Shown here in pieces: positions 22,477 to 33,213 of a stretch of 64,000 nt of DNA. The stretch spans positions 334,548-398,547 of the forward strand of contig NW_006920427.1 in assembly GCF_000344685.1 (NCBI RefSeq), read 5' to 3'. The stretch comes from Gloeophyllum trabeum ATCC 11539. Its lineage: Eukaryota; Basidiomycota; Agaricomycetes; Gloeophyllales; Gloeophyllaceae. The notes beneath the pieces were generated by a model. It was not told the origin of the DNA. It saw only the letters and a list, made by a program, of their open reading frames with translations, and did not search any database. How positions within the stretch are numbered: the stretch's first letter is position 1; each line of letters opens with the position of its first letter. The position numbers and the translations under genes are program-made.

Positions 22477-24669
22477 CTAAGCCGAGCCAGTAGCGTTACA
22501 GGGCCCTGCGCACAAGAATGCATAAACACCCCTCACTCAGTGAAACAGCAAAAAGCATGCAAACGCACCTGGCAGGCCCCTCTCGCTGAGCACGTTGACA
22601 CACTCGTACCCCGGCGCTGTCCCGTTCACAGGCTGGACGTCGAAGTTGACGAAATCGATATTCGGACACGGTGCGTTCGCGCTGCACTCGATGTCCACCA
22701 CTACATTTAAACAATCAATCAGCACATGGACTAGGTAGGTAGCGAGAATCGTGAACGGAAGACGCACCCTTGCTCCTCAACGAAGTACCCGACCAGTTGA
22801 TAAACGTTAGGTTGGAGAACTGCAGGTACGACGGCGTGTCTCCACTTCACCGCGCATCAGCATAGAGCGAGGCAATGAAAGGCAAAGCGCACCTATGCCC
22901 CCCGTTCGTCTGGTATAGGTGCAGCGGCACCGTAACGCGGTCGACGTACACGTCCTGCGCGAGGACATTACTCACGTACCCACCGCCGCCTCCGCCGCCG
23001 GTGGGAGGGACGCCGTTTACGGTGGCTGTCCATGATTTGAAGTATACCTTCAAATTCAAATTGGGAGTCAGGAATTCATGCCAGCGAGATGAGAGTTAGG
23101 CGAAAGACTTACGCCGCTGACCATGTTCGGCTGGATGCTTGAATCCAGGCGGAGGAGCTATAGGCAAGATGGAACGTACACAGTTACAATGAGCCGTTGC
23201 ATAGAAGACATCAGAGCCTACAGTGAGGTTCGTCATCTCGACGTGGTCCACAATGTCGGACTATCCAGGATATCGTTTAAGCCCTAGTACTAGTGGACTG
23301 AAAGTGAAGGACAAGTACCAGATTAGCGTACTGCCCAAGACTCCCGAAGGCAATCCCGTTCCCGCCGCGACAGACGTAGTTCTGCACGTGCAGATCCGTC
23401 GTGTTCTGCATGTACATCGTCAAGTCAGGTTTCGTAGCCTGCGTATAAAACAAAAATATACTCACTCCTTTGATTGCGAGGCAATCGTCGCCGCAGGTTA
23501 TCTATCAAAAAGCGAATGGGATGGTTAATATGAAGGGAAGGGGAGGGTAAGAGAGGAGGAAGGGTGCGCACGTCCCAGTTGATGAGCGAGACGCGGTCGC
23601 TCCGGTACGTGTCAATGCCTGCCCATTCCCGCTGTCAGCAATCTCCCCATGTTCGTTCACTCGGTGCCTCACCATCGGTATTGGGCACAACACTATGACA
23701 CCGCACACATCAGCACTCCACCCACCCACCACTTAACCAAAAGACTCACTTCGTCCCATAATACGCCGGGTTCGTATTGGTCGCATTACAATACATTCCG
23801 TCATACACAACGTCCGTGCTGTCCACGACGGTGTTGCACCAGAACGGCTGCGCCTCGATGCGGAAGTCCTGCACGAGCCCGCGGGTGACATTCGAGAGTG
23901 TGAACGCGATCGGGCGCCCGTCGCCGTCTTCGCGCGTACGGTTCGCGAAATAGTTCCACCAGGTCTGGTTAGTGCGTTCAGGTTAGGGACATGGTATTCG
24001 CTAATATATTGTATTTCCAGGACAGAAGGGAATGAAGTGGACGAACCTGGCCGTTACCCTGGATGCCACCAACGCCGTGGGCGTCGATGATAAAGTCATG
24101 CCCGGTGACTACGAACCAGGACGCTTGGTTCTATGGCGCACATCAGAACGCCCGTGATAGTACTCCAGACATGGATTATACCTGGATGAACACCACACGG
24201 TAGGTATTGTCGGCGTTTAGCCAGTACTCCACGTCTGGCAAGAACTAGGCTCCAGTCAGTAGGACTGATCGATTGGCCCAGGGAAACATCTGAACTAACA
24301 TTGAGGTAGCCGTACAGGTCCACGCGCGACGATACCAGGTCCCATGTCATTTTCCTACGTTCGTATTCAGCTTTAGCTAAAGCGAAATGTCTGCTGTAAT
24401 TTGAAAGTGACCGCTACCTGGTAATGTTATAGTCACCAGCCTCGAAGATAACTTGGCCGTACTGGCCGCAGCTCGCAATGGCGGCTTCAACCTGAAGCTC
24501 ATGAGCATTGTTACTCTGTGCAATACTTCTCATTGAAGAGCCTCGCCTGGTCTGTATCATCTTGCCCAGCCCCAAGTGGCTTCAGAGTACATGTCTTCGC
24601 CTGTACTGGCCCAAACAAAAACCCCAACGAGGTCAACAGTAAGAGCGCGAGCCTCGAATTCGAATGCAT
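22477..24669 (-). CDS. Secreted glycoside hydrolase family 28 (exo-polygalacturonase / rhamnogalacturonan-type)
   Basis: Sixteen exons from 24669 down to a stop at 22477 give 437 aa: 24669-24547, 24491-24418, 24354-24300, 24244-24182, 24130-24047, 23964-23750, 23692-23673, 23618-23572, 23501-23466, 23438-23319, 23260-23222, 23157-23113, 23047-22893, 22844-22768, 22700-22569, 22505-22477. A signal peptide (residues 1-24, cut after VQA) directs secretion. GH28 beta-helix motifs: NTDG at 209-212, GDDC at 231-234, then RGGNGIAFGSLGQYA where classical polygalacturonases have GHG. These carry the catalytic aspartates for pectin hydrolysis. The Asn variant and long inserts suggest an exo-acting or rhamnogalacturonan enzyme rather than an endo-polygalacturonase. 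Intron 1 begins GC. The poly-Gly loop VPPTGGGGGGGY is conserved in relatives, from memory. Confidence 0.85.
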
Positions 24670-25273
24670 GACTGCCTTGGCACTGGGGCGTACATCCTGC
24701 ACACGTTTGAATATATACGATACCTCATGAACGTCGCGAAGGTCGGTGGAGTGCGTAAACAGGGATCACGAGTGTCGTTGCGGGCTGCATCAGAATGTGC
24801 CCCGCGGCCCGGGGCCGTGAGCTATATTTTGTGCCCCAGTGGGATTGTACTGTCCTCCAGGAAGAGTCGTTAGCGGCAGTAATCGGAATAAAGAAATCAA
24901 GAGGAGGATAGAATCAGGAAGTCGACTGACAGTCCATAGCAAATCGTCCTATACTCAAGAGGCCAGAGATATCGTGCCAGTACTGTTCGGGAGCTCGTTG
25001 CAAGCCTCGGCCCTCAAGTCTTCAGACAGGCATGGAGACAAACCGTACGAAACGTACCTGCATTTGTTCAAACTGGTGTCGTGTGATTCCATTGTATAAT
25101 TTGTGATGACAGAACTGCCTGAACATACCATTGATGTACTGGCCGTCGTAGTGGCAGGCTGACAGCCTGACACTCAGTCACTACGGGAGGCGTCCACCGG
25201 CCCCGCGGCCCGGAGACCTTCAGCCAATGGCATTACAGTATAGAGCACATAGTGTACTGCGTCGCTAGTGGCT
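24670..25273. other. Intergenic, tail-to-head spacer
   Basis: Promoter side of the GH28 gene and 3' side of the next minus-strand gene. CCCCGCGGCCCGG occurs twice (about 24799 and 25200), otherwise nothing notable. Confidence 0.45.
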
Positions 25274-26509
25274 TCACCCGGAGTACTTGCAGTCTCCTCT
25301 CCAAGCACTGAGAGGAACACAATCCTTCGTCATGAAACTCGCCCACTGCTCTGGGTACCGATCCCCCTGCACGTCCGCCTCCCTGGCCAGCACCCCGATC
25401 TCCTTCGAATCCTCCGCGCTCAATGTGATCTCAGCAGCCCGCGCATTCTCCTCCAGTCGCTCGACGCCTGGGATAGGCACGAAATCCTGGTACGTGGAGA
25501 TAATCCACGCGAGGGCGATTTGACTGGGTGTGGCGTCGCACTTAGCGGCGACCGCGCTGAATTTATCAACGAGTGCGAGGTTCTGGTACCTGCCCGATAT
25601 CAGTCCTGTACAATATCAGTTCGATTCAGCAGCCTGGACACGCAACCGAAGGAGACAACACACTCTGCCCCAAAGGTGAGTATGCCACAATCCCGACGCC
25701 CAACTCCCTCGCTGCCTCCAAAAATCCACTCCTCTCGACCCCCAGCTCGAACGGGCTAAACTCCATCTGGGCCGCCACCAGCTTCTCGCCGACACCTGGC
25801 CCCGCCCTCGCGCGCCGGAGCACGTCCGCCCTGCAATCACTCAGCCCGAACCACTTCACCTTTCCGCTCTCCAGGAACGGCCGCACGGTCTCCATCACGA
25901 CTGAGAACATCGTATCCCGCCCTCACTCATCACCTTCCACTGATTGGAGCATGAATGATATGCATCTTCAATGGGTACCTCGGGATCAACGCGGTGCTGG
26001 TACCACAGGTCAATGTAGCTCGTTCTGAGCGTCTCCAGCGCTTTCTCCAGCCTCTCATGTACGTACTCTGGCTGCGGATCCGGCTTGAAGGGGTTCTCAG
26101 CGCTCGGCGAGAGGTCCATCGCCCCGAACTTGGTGGCGAGGGATATTTCCGATCGGCGCCCCGTGAAGGCGAACCAGCGTCGCCTCGGCTGCGGGTGGCC
26201 GGTTGTCATTTGGTGAGTTAATGAACTGTATAGAAGGGAGGGAGGAGAGGACTGAGGACTGAGCGTAGATATCTAACGTGTCCCAGAATGTAACACCCCG
26301 GTCTGCGGCGTGCGTTAGCGTCTCGAGAGCCTGGCTCTCGTCCGTCTTCCCGTAGTACGCGCCCGTACCTACATACCAACCTCGTCATTCCACACCTTCC
26401 TCTCTACGAGAACACCTCACTCACCCATCTCGCCGAGCCCGATCACGCTTACCTCCGGGCCATTGCGGCCCAGTCTACGTTTCGGGAAAGTGGAAGCCTG
26501 ACGAGCCAT
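25274..26509 (-). pseudogene. Aldo-keto reductase of a second type, probably decayed
   Basis: The minus strand starts MARQASTFPKRRLGRNGPEV (26509-26425) and continues GTGAYYGKTDESQALETL (from 26368), FAFTGRRSEISLATKFG, YQHRVDPEVPIE, VMETVRPFLESGKVKWFGLSD, GIVAYSPLG and ALAWIISTYQDFVPIPGVERLEEN. This is the order of a YakC/pyridoxal-reductase type enzyme, with Asp, Lys and His of the tetrad visible. Problems: the DIYG segment with the catalytic Tyr falls inside the only intron of normal length (26277-26226); the junction after VPIE at about 25950 cannot be closed by any GT-AG or GC-AG intron in frame; and roughly 30 residues that usually follow SPLG-G are missing. I read it as a pseudogene or damaged assembly. 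It is a different subfamily from the tandem pair. Confidence 0.6.
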
Positions 26510-27758
26510 CGTTGTGAAGGTGAAGTGAGGGTTTAGATTGGTTTGCTCTGGCCATCCCGACGCTCGTTGCATTATATACAGACATCCAGCGCCAGAGTGG
26601 ACGGCCGACGCGGCTAGATCTTGCCATGGCAAAGACAGTTACAGTGGCGGAAGCAACGAGTATCTGTCGAAGGCGTTTGATGGTGCTTACCCCGCCCGAA
26701 CGCCGCCCGAGGGGAGAGTTCCGACTTTCGCATTCAGCGTAGTCGTATTGCGTCGTGCACAGGCCTCGTCGTCGACATGTCCATCGACGGGGATGAAACT
26801 CTATCTGTAATGGTCCCATCAGTAACGAGAGCAGATACGAAGTGAAAGGGACCTATCGATCCATGGTTTGAGGAGTAGTATACCACTTTAAACTGCGCAA
26901 GAGATGGGCAACCTCATTCGCAGTCTGCAAACATGTGGTGAGCAGTAATAGCCTCCGAGTATATGTAGTGACACTGGTAGCGTCTCTGTGGCTTAGATCA
27001 CTAGCGCAACTCGAAGAATAGCCACAAACGCACCTGAAGCATGCAGCCTGAAGCTTGAAGCCTTGCTGTTGGTCAGGCTCCCGCGGGCTGGGTTTTAAGG
27101 AATGACATTGAACCAGTTGTGAATTACAAGAACGTTCTAACACCCGTTCGCTTCGCTTTCCCTGTACACCTTTGCCTCTCCACACCCGGCCCTGCCGCGA
27201 TCTTACACGTCTCCTCTCCCCTCATCAACGCAAAAACCGGAAACACCTCCGCAAGAAAGGACGACGCGCTGCAAGAAAATACACACCGTCCATTAGGATG
27301 AAGATCGAAAATTTTAGAAATATATAGATATGTATAAGAAATGGATATCAAGCAAGCTTTAAGGTATACAATGAACGTGAAAGGTCGTGACAATGATTAG
27401 ATTGTGCGATGGGTAAAAGATGCTGTTGGGGTATTAAAGGATTGCAAGAACGTAATGTGTCGTAGTAGTGAATGTTGTTTGATTGGTGTCGTGATGGTTT
27501 TGTGTTGAATCCGCGGAACAATAATAAATGCAAATGCACCGGTCATGAATTGAATGCAATGGTTGGTCGTGAAAATGCAGATGAAGATGATTAATGATGT
27601 GTTCAAGAGATAAGAGATTACGCGCAAAAGTAACAAAAGCATTAAACTGTCATATATGAAGCAAAGGGACACGGAGGTGGTGAGGTCGGATGCAAGAGTC
27701 GGAGGGGCGGCGGCTATTTTGTGCTGCACGGATAACAGGAGGTAAAGGCTGCCAGGTC
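26510..27758. other. Intergenic, AT-rich, nothing recognised
   Basis: Between two minus-strand genes. The part 27300-27660 is distinctly AT-rich and probably the 3' region of the next gene. No coding evidence. Confidence 0.45.
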
Positions 27759-28994
27759 TCAGCAGCGCGAGAGGGCGTCGCTCGATCTCATAGTCAACCA
27801 GTCTTCATCCTCGTACCTCCCGCCGCCCTGGACTTTCACCTTCCGGGGCAAGTCCATCGCGAGCGTGAACTCCCCCGCCACATCGCCAATTAACGCGTGC
27901 TTCTGCGCGAGCGGCTGGCACAGCAGCGAATTCGGGGACAGGCGCTGGAGAACAGGCCGGTCGTGGTCGAGGAGGCCGAGCTGGTCCGGCGCCGAGATTG
28001 AGGTTAAAAAGGGAGCGGGCGTGTCGAGCGGAAGCGGGTGGGGCGGGATGGTCGCGCGCATGCTCTTCGTCCGTCGCCTGGGAACGTGCGGCGGCGGGGG
28101 GCTGGGGATCCGATGAGGCGGGATCAGCCCAGCCTCCATATCCGCGAGCTCGGGCGCCTGGCTGTCCTCCTCGACCCACGGATGATCCTGCGGGTCGTCC
28201 GGGTCCGAGTCCTGGCGCTGGCGCGGCTTCCACTCGCCCAGCGGCACGTCCTCCATGGCCTCCTCGTCGTCATCCTCCGTCACCGGGAACAAGCACGCGA
28301 GGTCGCTCTCCCGGCTGACGATCTCCAGCTCGCCGCTCCCGCCGAACGTCGGGCTGAGCGGCCGGTTGACCCGATCGTCATCCTCGTCGTCGTCCCAGAC
28401 GGATATCCACTCGTCCCCGGCGACGACCGGGACGCAGCGCGCGAGCGGGCTGCTCCGCACTGGCATGCTCAGCCCGAGCCCCGCTGCGCCCATGTGGCCT
28501 TGCGAGCCCAGGATGCCGACGCGGACGCCGTTTGACCAGGCGCGCCGCCGGGACTTGATCTCCAGGACGCTGAGCATGTGCTCTTGCTCTGAGGCGATGG
28601 ACTGCTGGACGTTCAGGTGCAGAGTCAGGAGGTGGGTGAGTCGTGACAAGGGAGGATGGGGGCCGGCGGAGATGTAGGAACGGGCATGGGAGCGTTTGCC
28701 TGGGTTGGTGTTGATGCGGGGAGACGGGGAAGAAGCGGGGGACGGAGGCAGAGAAGGCGGTGGGAAGTACGAGTCTCGCTGGGTTTCAGGCTTGTTGGGC
28801 GAGGTCGGGGACGGCGGCACTGATGTGCTTGGCGTCGAGGGCAAGCTGTCATGCACCGAGTCGGTCGGCGTGTGCACGCGGTGGCGGTGCAACTTCCCGT
28901 GTCTCAGCATCTCAGAACCCCGACAGCCGACGACCTTGGCTGCTGCAGTGCCGCGAGTGCGTACGCGCCCGGCTTGCCCGTGCAGTGAGTCCAT
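27759..28994 (-). CDS. Unrecognised low-complexity protein
   Basis: An uninterrupted frame of 411 codons. I do not recognise a domain. Visible: basic N-terminus, long Ser/Pro-rich disordered part (about 55-105), a possible helical core (LTHLLTLHLNVQQSIASEQEHML, about 118-142), an acidic run WDDDEDDD and a second EDDDEEAMED, a Pro-rich linker PSPPPPHVPRRR, and a C-terminal stretch with LGLLDHDRPVLQRLSPN. A later ATG at 28910 (MLRHGKLHR) may be the true start, as the longer start leaves only 59 bp to the divergent gene. The shared 5' region with the SDR gene suggests co-regulation by a bidirectional promoter. Composition fits a nuclear or signalling scaffold, but that is a guess. Confidence 0.6.
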   Translation of the reverse strand: MDSLHGQAGRVRTRGTAAAKVVGCRGSEMLRHGKLHRHRVHTPTDSVHDSLPSTPSTSVPPSPTSPNKPETQRDSYFPPPSLPPSPASSPSPRINTNPGKRSHARSYISAGPHPPLSRLTHLLTLHLNVQQSIASEQEHMLSVLEIKSRRRAWSNGVRVGILGSQGHMGAAGLGLSMPVRSSPLARCVPVVAGDEWISVWDDDEDDDRVNRPLSPTFGGSGELEIVSRESDLACLFPVTEDDDEEAMEDVPLGEWKPRQRQDSDPDDPQDHPWVEEDSQAPELADMEAGLIPPHRIPSPPPPHVPRRRTKSMRATIPPHPLPLDTPAPFLTSISAPDQLGLLDHDRPVLQRLSPNSLLCQPLAQKHALIGDVAGEFTLAMDLPRKVKVQGGGRYEDEDWLTMRSSDALSRC

Positions 28995-29006
28995 TTATCC
29001 TCTCGT

Positions 29007-29013
29007 TTAAATA
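29007..29013 (+). promoter_or_regulatory. TATA-like element in divergent promoter
   Basis: TTAAATA lies 41 bp before the SDR ATG and just upstream of the divergent minus-strand start at 28994. Assigned to the SDR gene by spacing. Confidence 0.35.
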
Positions 29014-29053
29014 CGCCCATTAATCGACTTTCATCACACTCACCACACCCACT

Positions 29054-30043
29054 ATGCCCTCGCTCGCCCAGGTTCGCGCCGCTAATGCGGCGTACAAGCC
29101 CGCCTACGTCCCGGTCGCGCTCTTCGTGGGTGGCACCTCCGGCGTCGGGCAGGCCTGCGCGAAGGCCTTCGCGTGCGTCACGAACGGCAACGCGCACATC
29201 ATCGTCTGTGGGCGCAACCGCGCCGCGGGCGAAGCGACCATCGCTTCCTTCCCGAAACCGTCTACGACGTCAGGAGAGCAGAAATGGAAGCACGAGTTCG
29301 TCGAGTGCGACGCGTCGCTGATGAGGAACGTCCACCGGACGACGTCGGACCTGCTCGCGCGCCTGGACAGGCTCAACTTCCTCTCGGTCTCGCCCGGGAT
29401 CTTCTCTGTGAACGGCCGCACGGAGACGGAGGAGGGGTTGGATCGCAAGCTGGCGGTGCATTACTACGCGCGCTGGAAGTTCATTCACGACTTGATGCCC
29501 CTCCTGCGCAAGGCGAAGGAACGGGGCGAGGACGCGGGCGTCTTGACGATCCTCGGCGCCGGCTCGGGCGGGCCGATCGACCTCAACGACCTAGGGTTGA
29601 AGAAGAACTACACGCTGAGTAACGCGGCAAAGAGCTCGATCACGTACAACGACCTCATGGTCGAGGTAAGTAACCCTAAATTCCTTCCTTCTTCACCATC
29701 ACCCAACGTTCTGCGGTACCAGTCCTTCCACGAGCAGAACCCCGACATTGGGTTCACCCACCAAAATCCCGGCGGGGTCAACACCAATATCTTGAGGCAC
29801 TCCGACATCCCCGGCAAGTCGATCTTGCAGGCCCTCTTTTATCCCCTCTCAGCTGCGCTCACGCGCTCACCCGAGGAGGCCGGACACTTCCTCCTCTATG
29901 CGCTGCTGCAAGGCGCGCAGAAGGGCGGTGTGTACCGGCGCAATCCGGATAGCGTGGACATCGGGAAGGATAAGTACTTCGGGAGCGAGGAGGCGAGGAA
30001 GAAGTTGTGGGAGCACACGGTCGAGGCGACGAAGGTGGCATAG
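29054..30043 (+). CDS. Short-chain dehydrogenase/reductase (fungal NAD(P)-binding family)
   Basis: Two exons, 29054-29665 and 29723-30043, give 310 aa. The intron has canonical ends (GTAAGT...CCAG) but is 57 nt long with no stop in frame, so an unspliced message would encode 19 extra residues. N-terminal GGTSGVG (26-32) is the nucleotide loop; VCGRNRAAG follows as the usual cofactor-selecting segment, and SVSPGIF sits where NNAG is normally found. A canonical YxxxK is not obvious at the expected place (NYTLSNAAKSS), as in fungal atypical SDRs whose catalysis is uncertain. QNPGGVNTNIL matches the post-catalytic PG motif. Substrate unknown. Confidence 0.8.
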   Translation: MPSLAQVRAANAAYKPAYVPVALFVGGTSGVGQACAKAFACVTNGNAHIIVCGRNRAAGEATIASFPKPSTTSGEQKWKHEFVECDASLMRNVHRTTSDLLARLDRLNFLSVSPGIFSVNGRTETEEGLDRKLAVHYYARWKFIHDLMPLLRKAKERGEDAGVLTILGAGSGGPIDLNDLGLKKNYTLSNAAKSSITYNDLMVEVSNPKFLPSSPSPNVLRYQSFHEQNPDIGFTHQNPGGVNTNILRHSDIPGKSILQALFYPLSAALTRSPEEAGHFLLYALLQGAQKGGVYRRNPDSVDIGKDKYFGSEEARKKLWEHTVEATKVA

Positions 30044-30932
30044 GGGTTGAGACATATGCGCTGTGTTGATGCCCGTCTTAGTTTGGATTAGGCTTCTGTA
30101 TATTAATCATAATTGGCAGACTCGGATGGCGCAATTAGGAGTATAGAAGAGAAGTATCTCAGAGGAGGACCGATTAATCCCAAATGTTGCGGATGACCGC
30201 AGCGAAGGCCGCATCGTTGCCATTTCCCTTGGTTTGGTATCAGCGAGGCCTGAGGCCTCGGATCACGTCCTCATACTCAGAGATGTACAAAGGGATTACT
30301 CTTCCCCTTCGTGACATGCCCAGCGGAAGGTAAATACCAACCACCCAATCAGGCCAATAGGCGAGACGATACACTACCAGTCCTATTCGTACGGAGGCCG
30401 AAAAGCCTGAGGTTAGTGAACGCTTCCTTAACACTGCAACCAGGAGCACACGCACCGGCAGTATGATGTTCCCGTTGCTATCCCGCCGGGGAATAAAATC
30501 TGGTGGTCCATATGTTGGAACGAAGACGTGGAAGCTTTTGAACGCTGATCCTCAACCTCGGCGAATCCACGCGCTGCAATACAAGCAGGAACGATGCGCT
30601 TGACGGAGTGCGGCTCGCGTACAGTGGGACGCCACGAACCGCCCGGTCTTCTCCTGGACTGCCAGTCCGGTCTCGTTTCCTGCCTGCTGAGGCGTCGGGG
30701 GCTTCAAGTCTTCCATCCCAGTCTCTCGGAATTTCGCGTCGCAGAGCAGGCTGGGTGAAATACACACTGGAAATTACATCGAATTCGTATACTCGGCGTT
30801 TACTGACCACTCGGCCCAGCCATCCGCAGTGAGGCTATCGTGACTCATGTGTTGGCAGCTCTGAATGAAATTTGGCATCGCAGGCCAGGCTGCGAACTTG
30901 ATAAGAAATCTGGCATTGATCTGTACAAACAC
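30044..30932. other. Intergenic, nothing recognised
   Basis: 889 bp. A small palindrome GAGGCCTGAGGCCTC lies near 30245. Reading frames of up to 110 codons on the minus strand (30478-30810) lack any motif. Confidence 0.4.
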
Positions 30933-31384
30933 TTAGCATTCGGCCCATTCGCTGGCCATCTGGTTGAAATTCTTGTAATCACCACACCGTGGGCACTTGC
31001 GTCTCCCTGAGTCCCTTTCAGAGAGTATCATGCTCATCTGAAGCACTATTCCAGACTTTATGCATTGTGACCATCTCGTGGAATCTATGATGGTGCCTCG
31101 GTCATCACAAGCAATGTTGTATCGTCCGTTCTCGACATATGTCCGCCCCGCACGATCCTGAAGTGCGCCTTGACGATAGCGTATAATTTCTATGTGCGGT
31201 GGGTTGTAAACAAAACGCGGTGTTGAGGTGCGTGATCTGTACTCACGTCCCAGGTGGTACATAGTATTATGGGAAGTATCATCTCCTTCCCCAGTGCATC
31301 GACGAACCGCACGCCATTATCATGCGAATACCCGATAGCAGGAGGCAGTTGTCGTAGAGACGACAGTACCTCGTTCAACTTCAC
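30933..31384 (-). pseudogene. Ubiquitin-like-domain (ULD_2 type) protein, frameshifted and N-terminally truncated
   Basis: Exons 31384-31247 and 31189-30933 read QLPPAIGYSHDNGVRFVDALGKEMILP, then LYAIVKAHFR, RAGRTYVENGRYNIACDD, STRWSQCIKSGIVLQMSM and RKCPRCGDYKNF. This is the pattern of the basidiomycete ubiquitin-like domain with its trailing CPRCG motif. The second exon is 257 nt, one short of a whole number of codons: a base is missing in the FRD codons near 31157, shifting the frame. The long N-terminal helical part usual for the family is absent; the only upstream candidate exon (31605-31562) does not connect. Relic, or a sequencing error in an otherwise short gene. Confidence 0.6.
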
Positions 31385-33213
31385 CTTGTTTCAAAGGTGG
31401 TTCTGTCTTGCCTGGGAAGAAAAATAGACAGCAGAGGAAACAGGGAGACCGAGGATAGAGACAAGACGCGAGCGAGGGTCTGGAATCCCAGCCACAGAAT
31501 CAAGGCGGAGTTGAGAGGTAAGATATGGTTATAGTGATACTAGGTTTGCTATGAGACTCACGATCCGACGGCATGGAGAGCTCCTAAAGCTGGACCGAGT
31601 CCCATTAAGCAATAGAAATCCCAGACGCTCTGGAAAAGGCGAAGAAATATCCGATTCGCGGTTGACGTTCGTACCAGCGCTTGTATATGAGAGAACGCTC
31701 TAGTGACTTGAGCATGGCTGCTCAGAAGCGCCTAGGGATGTGTGTGGATGGATCCACTGGAAAGGGGTCCACACACGGGCCTACCTATACGTCGCAAGCG
31801 ATCCAGCTGTGGTGCTATCATGACACCACAATACCGGCGTTTCAGGTTGCAGTCAAAGCTCGGAACCCGCTCCGTCGAATAGGATGCCTCCAAGATTCCG
31901 GCATGGAGAGTCAGGCGCGGCACAAAAATACTATGGAGGGGTCTCAAGCCTGTCAAAGATTACAGGAAATCCTGCTGTCAAATCCATATACTTAGAAACA
32001 GATGCAGCACTTCCCACTCACGGAAGAAATTCTATGTATCTCCTCTTGATACGTATGAATAACTCCTATAAACAATTAACTCTTTCCCTTGTCAGGTTCC
32101 GCAACTAGCATTGCGTGCTAATCAGAGTGCTGGCTCATCACGCGACCTAGACACCCGCGGGATACAGAGCCTCGGAGTGCTCCGGCGACGGTCGACCTTT
32201 GCAATCTTTGCATCACGCGTCCGAGCTGGCATCGGGGTCGTGGCTATCTCAAACCCATCCACCTGAGCAGAGTTCCAGTCTTTCGATCAAGACTTTCGAT
32301 CACATCACCTCCGTACAACCTCTGGTGTATATTGGCGTCTGAACGTTTTGTGGCAACTTGGAATTGACATTGCTCTAAGATCAAGGGCACAGCCTGAATG
32401 AAGAGAGGGATATGCATTCATTTATCAGAGAATGCTCACTCTCCTTGATTTGCCTTAGAAATGACACGTCGGCCATGTGTATCGCCTTGATCGTCATGAA
32501 CAGAAGGTTGGAGGAAGCGTGCACAGCCGCGGGAAACTCCGGGAAATCTGATCCGCCCGACTTCGTCCCTGGTGGCTATGCTGCCATCACGTGCGATCTG
32601 AGATTCTCAGTATTCGTCGTTGGAGCTTGAAGACCTTCGGAAACCAGGGTATACTGAGCGCAACCGGTATTCTGCAGTTCATTGCCTTCGATACGTAGGC
32701 TTCAGAGAAATATAAGCGCTTGCACGGCTCACATAACTGTTCTCTCCCACTTACGTTCCCGACGAGCGCCAAATGTCGAATGGAGCTAAATTGGTTACTT
32801 GGATGATGCGATGGTTACTGGCCGATCGATAAAACTCTCAGAGTCTGCCCGTTCTCGACGGCAGACGCAGACGTCGTATCCTGATGCTTGTTGCCGTCTG
32901 TTCGATAGGTACGTGTAACGATCCTCTGCGTCACCCAAGCCTATCGTATGAAGCCTCCCACCGTACAGCCGCACAATATACTCCCCTCGGAAATCCACTG
33001 CCACGACAGCGCCTTATCCTTTGCTCCAGCGCGAAGAGCTTCCATTAGGGCTGACTCTGGAGTCGGTCGGACGCTTTGGCTCGGGTTGCCGGAGGCACCG
33101 CGTCGATTCACTGCCCTCACGTGTCGGCTCCGAGGTTTCTACGTGCTTCGCCAGCGCTAACAGCCTTTCGCGAAAGTCCTATAAATCACCTGCGTGTCCG
33201 ACGCGATCGAGCC
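31385..33213. other. Intergenic, nothing recognised
   Basis: 1.8 kb without a supportable gene. Short frames in both directions. The last 40 bp form the promoter of the next gene (TATAAAT at 33180). Confidence 0.4.
33180..33186 (+). promoter_or_regulatory. TATA box of DUF6699 gene
   Basis: TATAAAT 28 bp before the ATG at 33214; supports this start over the longer open frame that lacks an upstream ATG. Confidence 0.5.

Noticed and set aside
7245..30043. A biosynthetic gene cluster
   Set aside because: Several redox genes are close together, but no backbone enzyme (polyketide, peptide or terpene synthase) is present and several members are dead.
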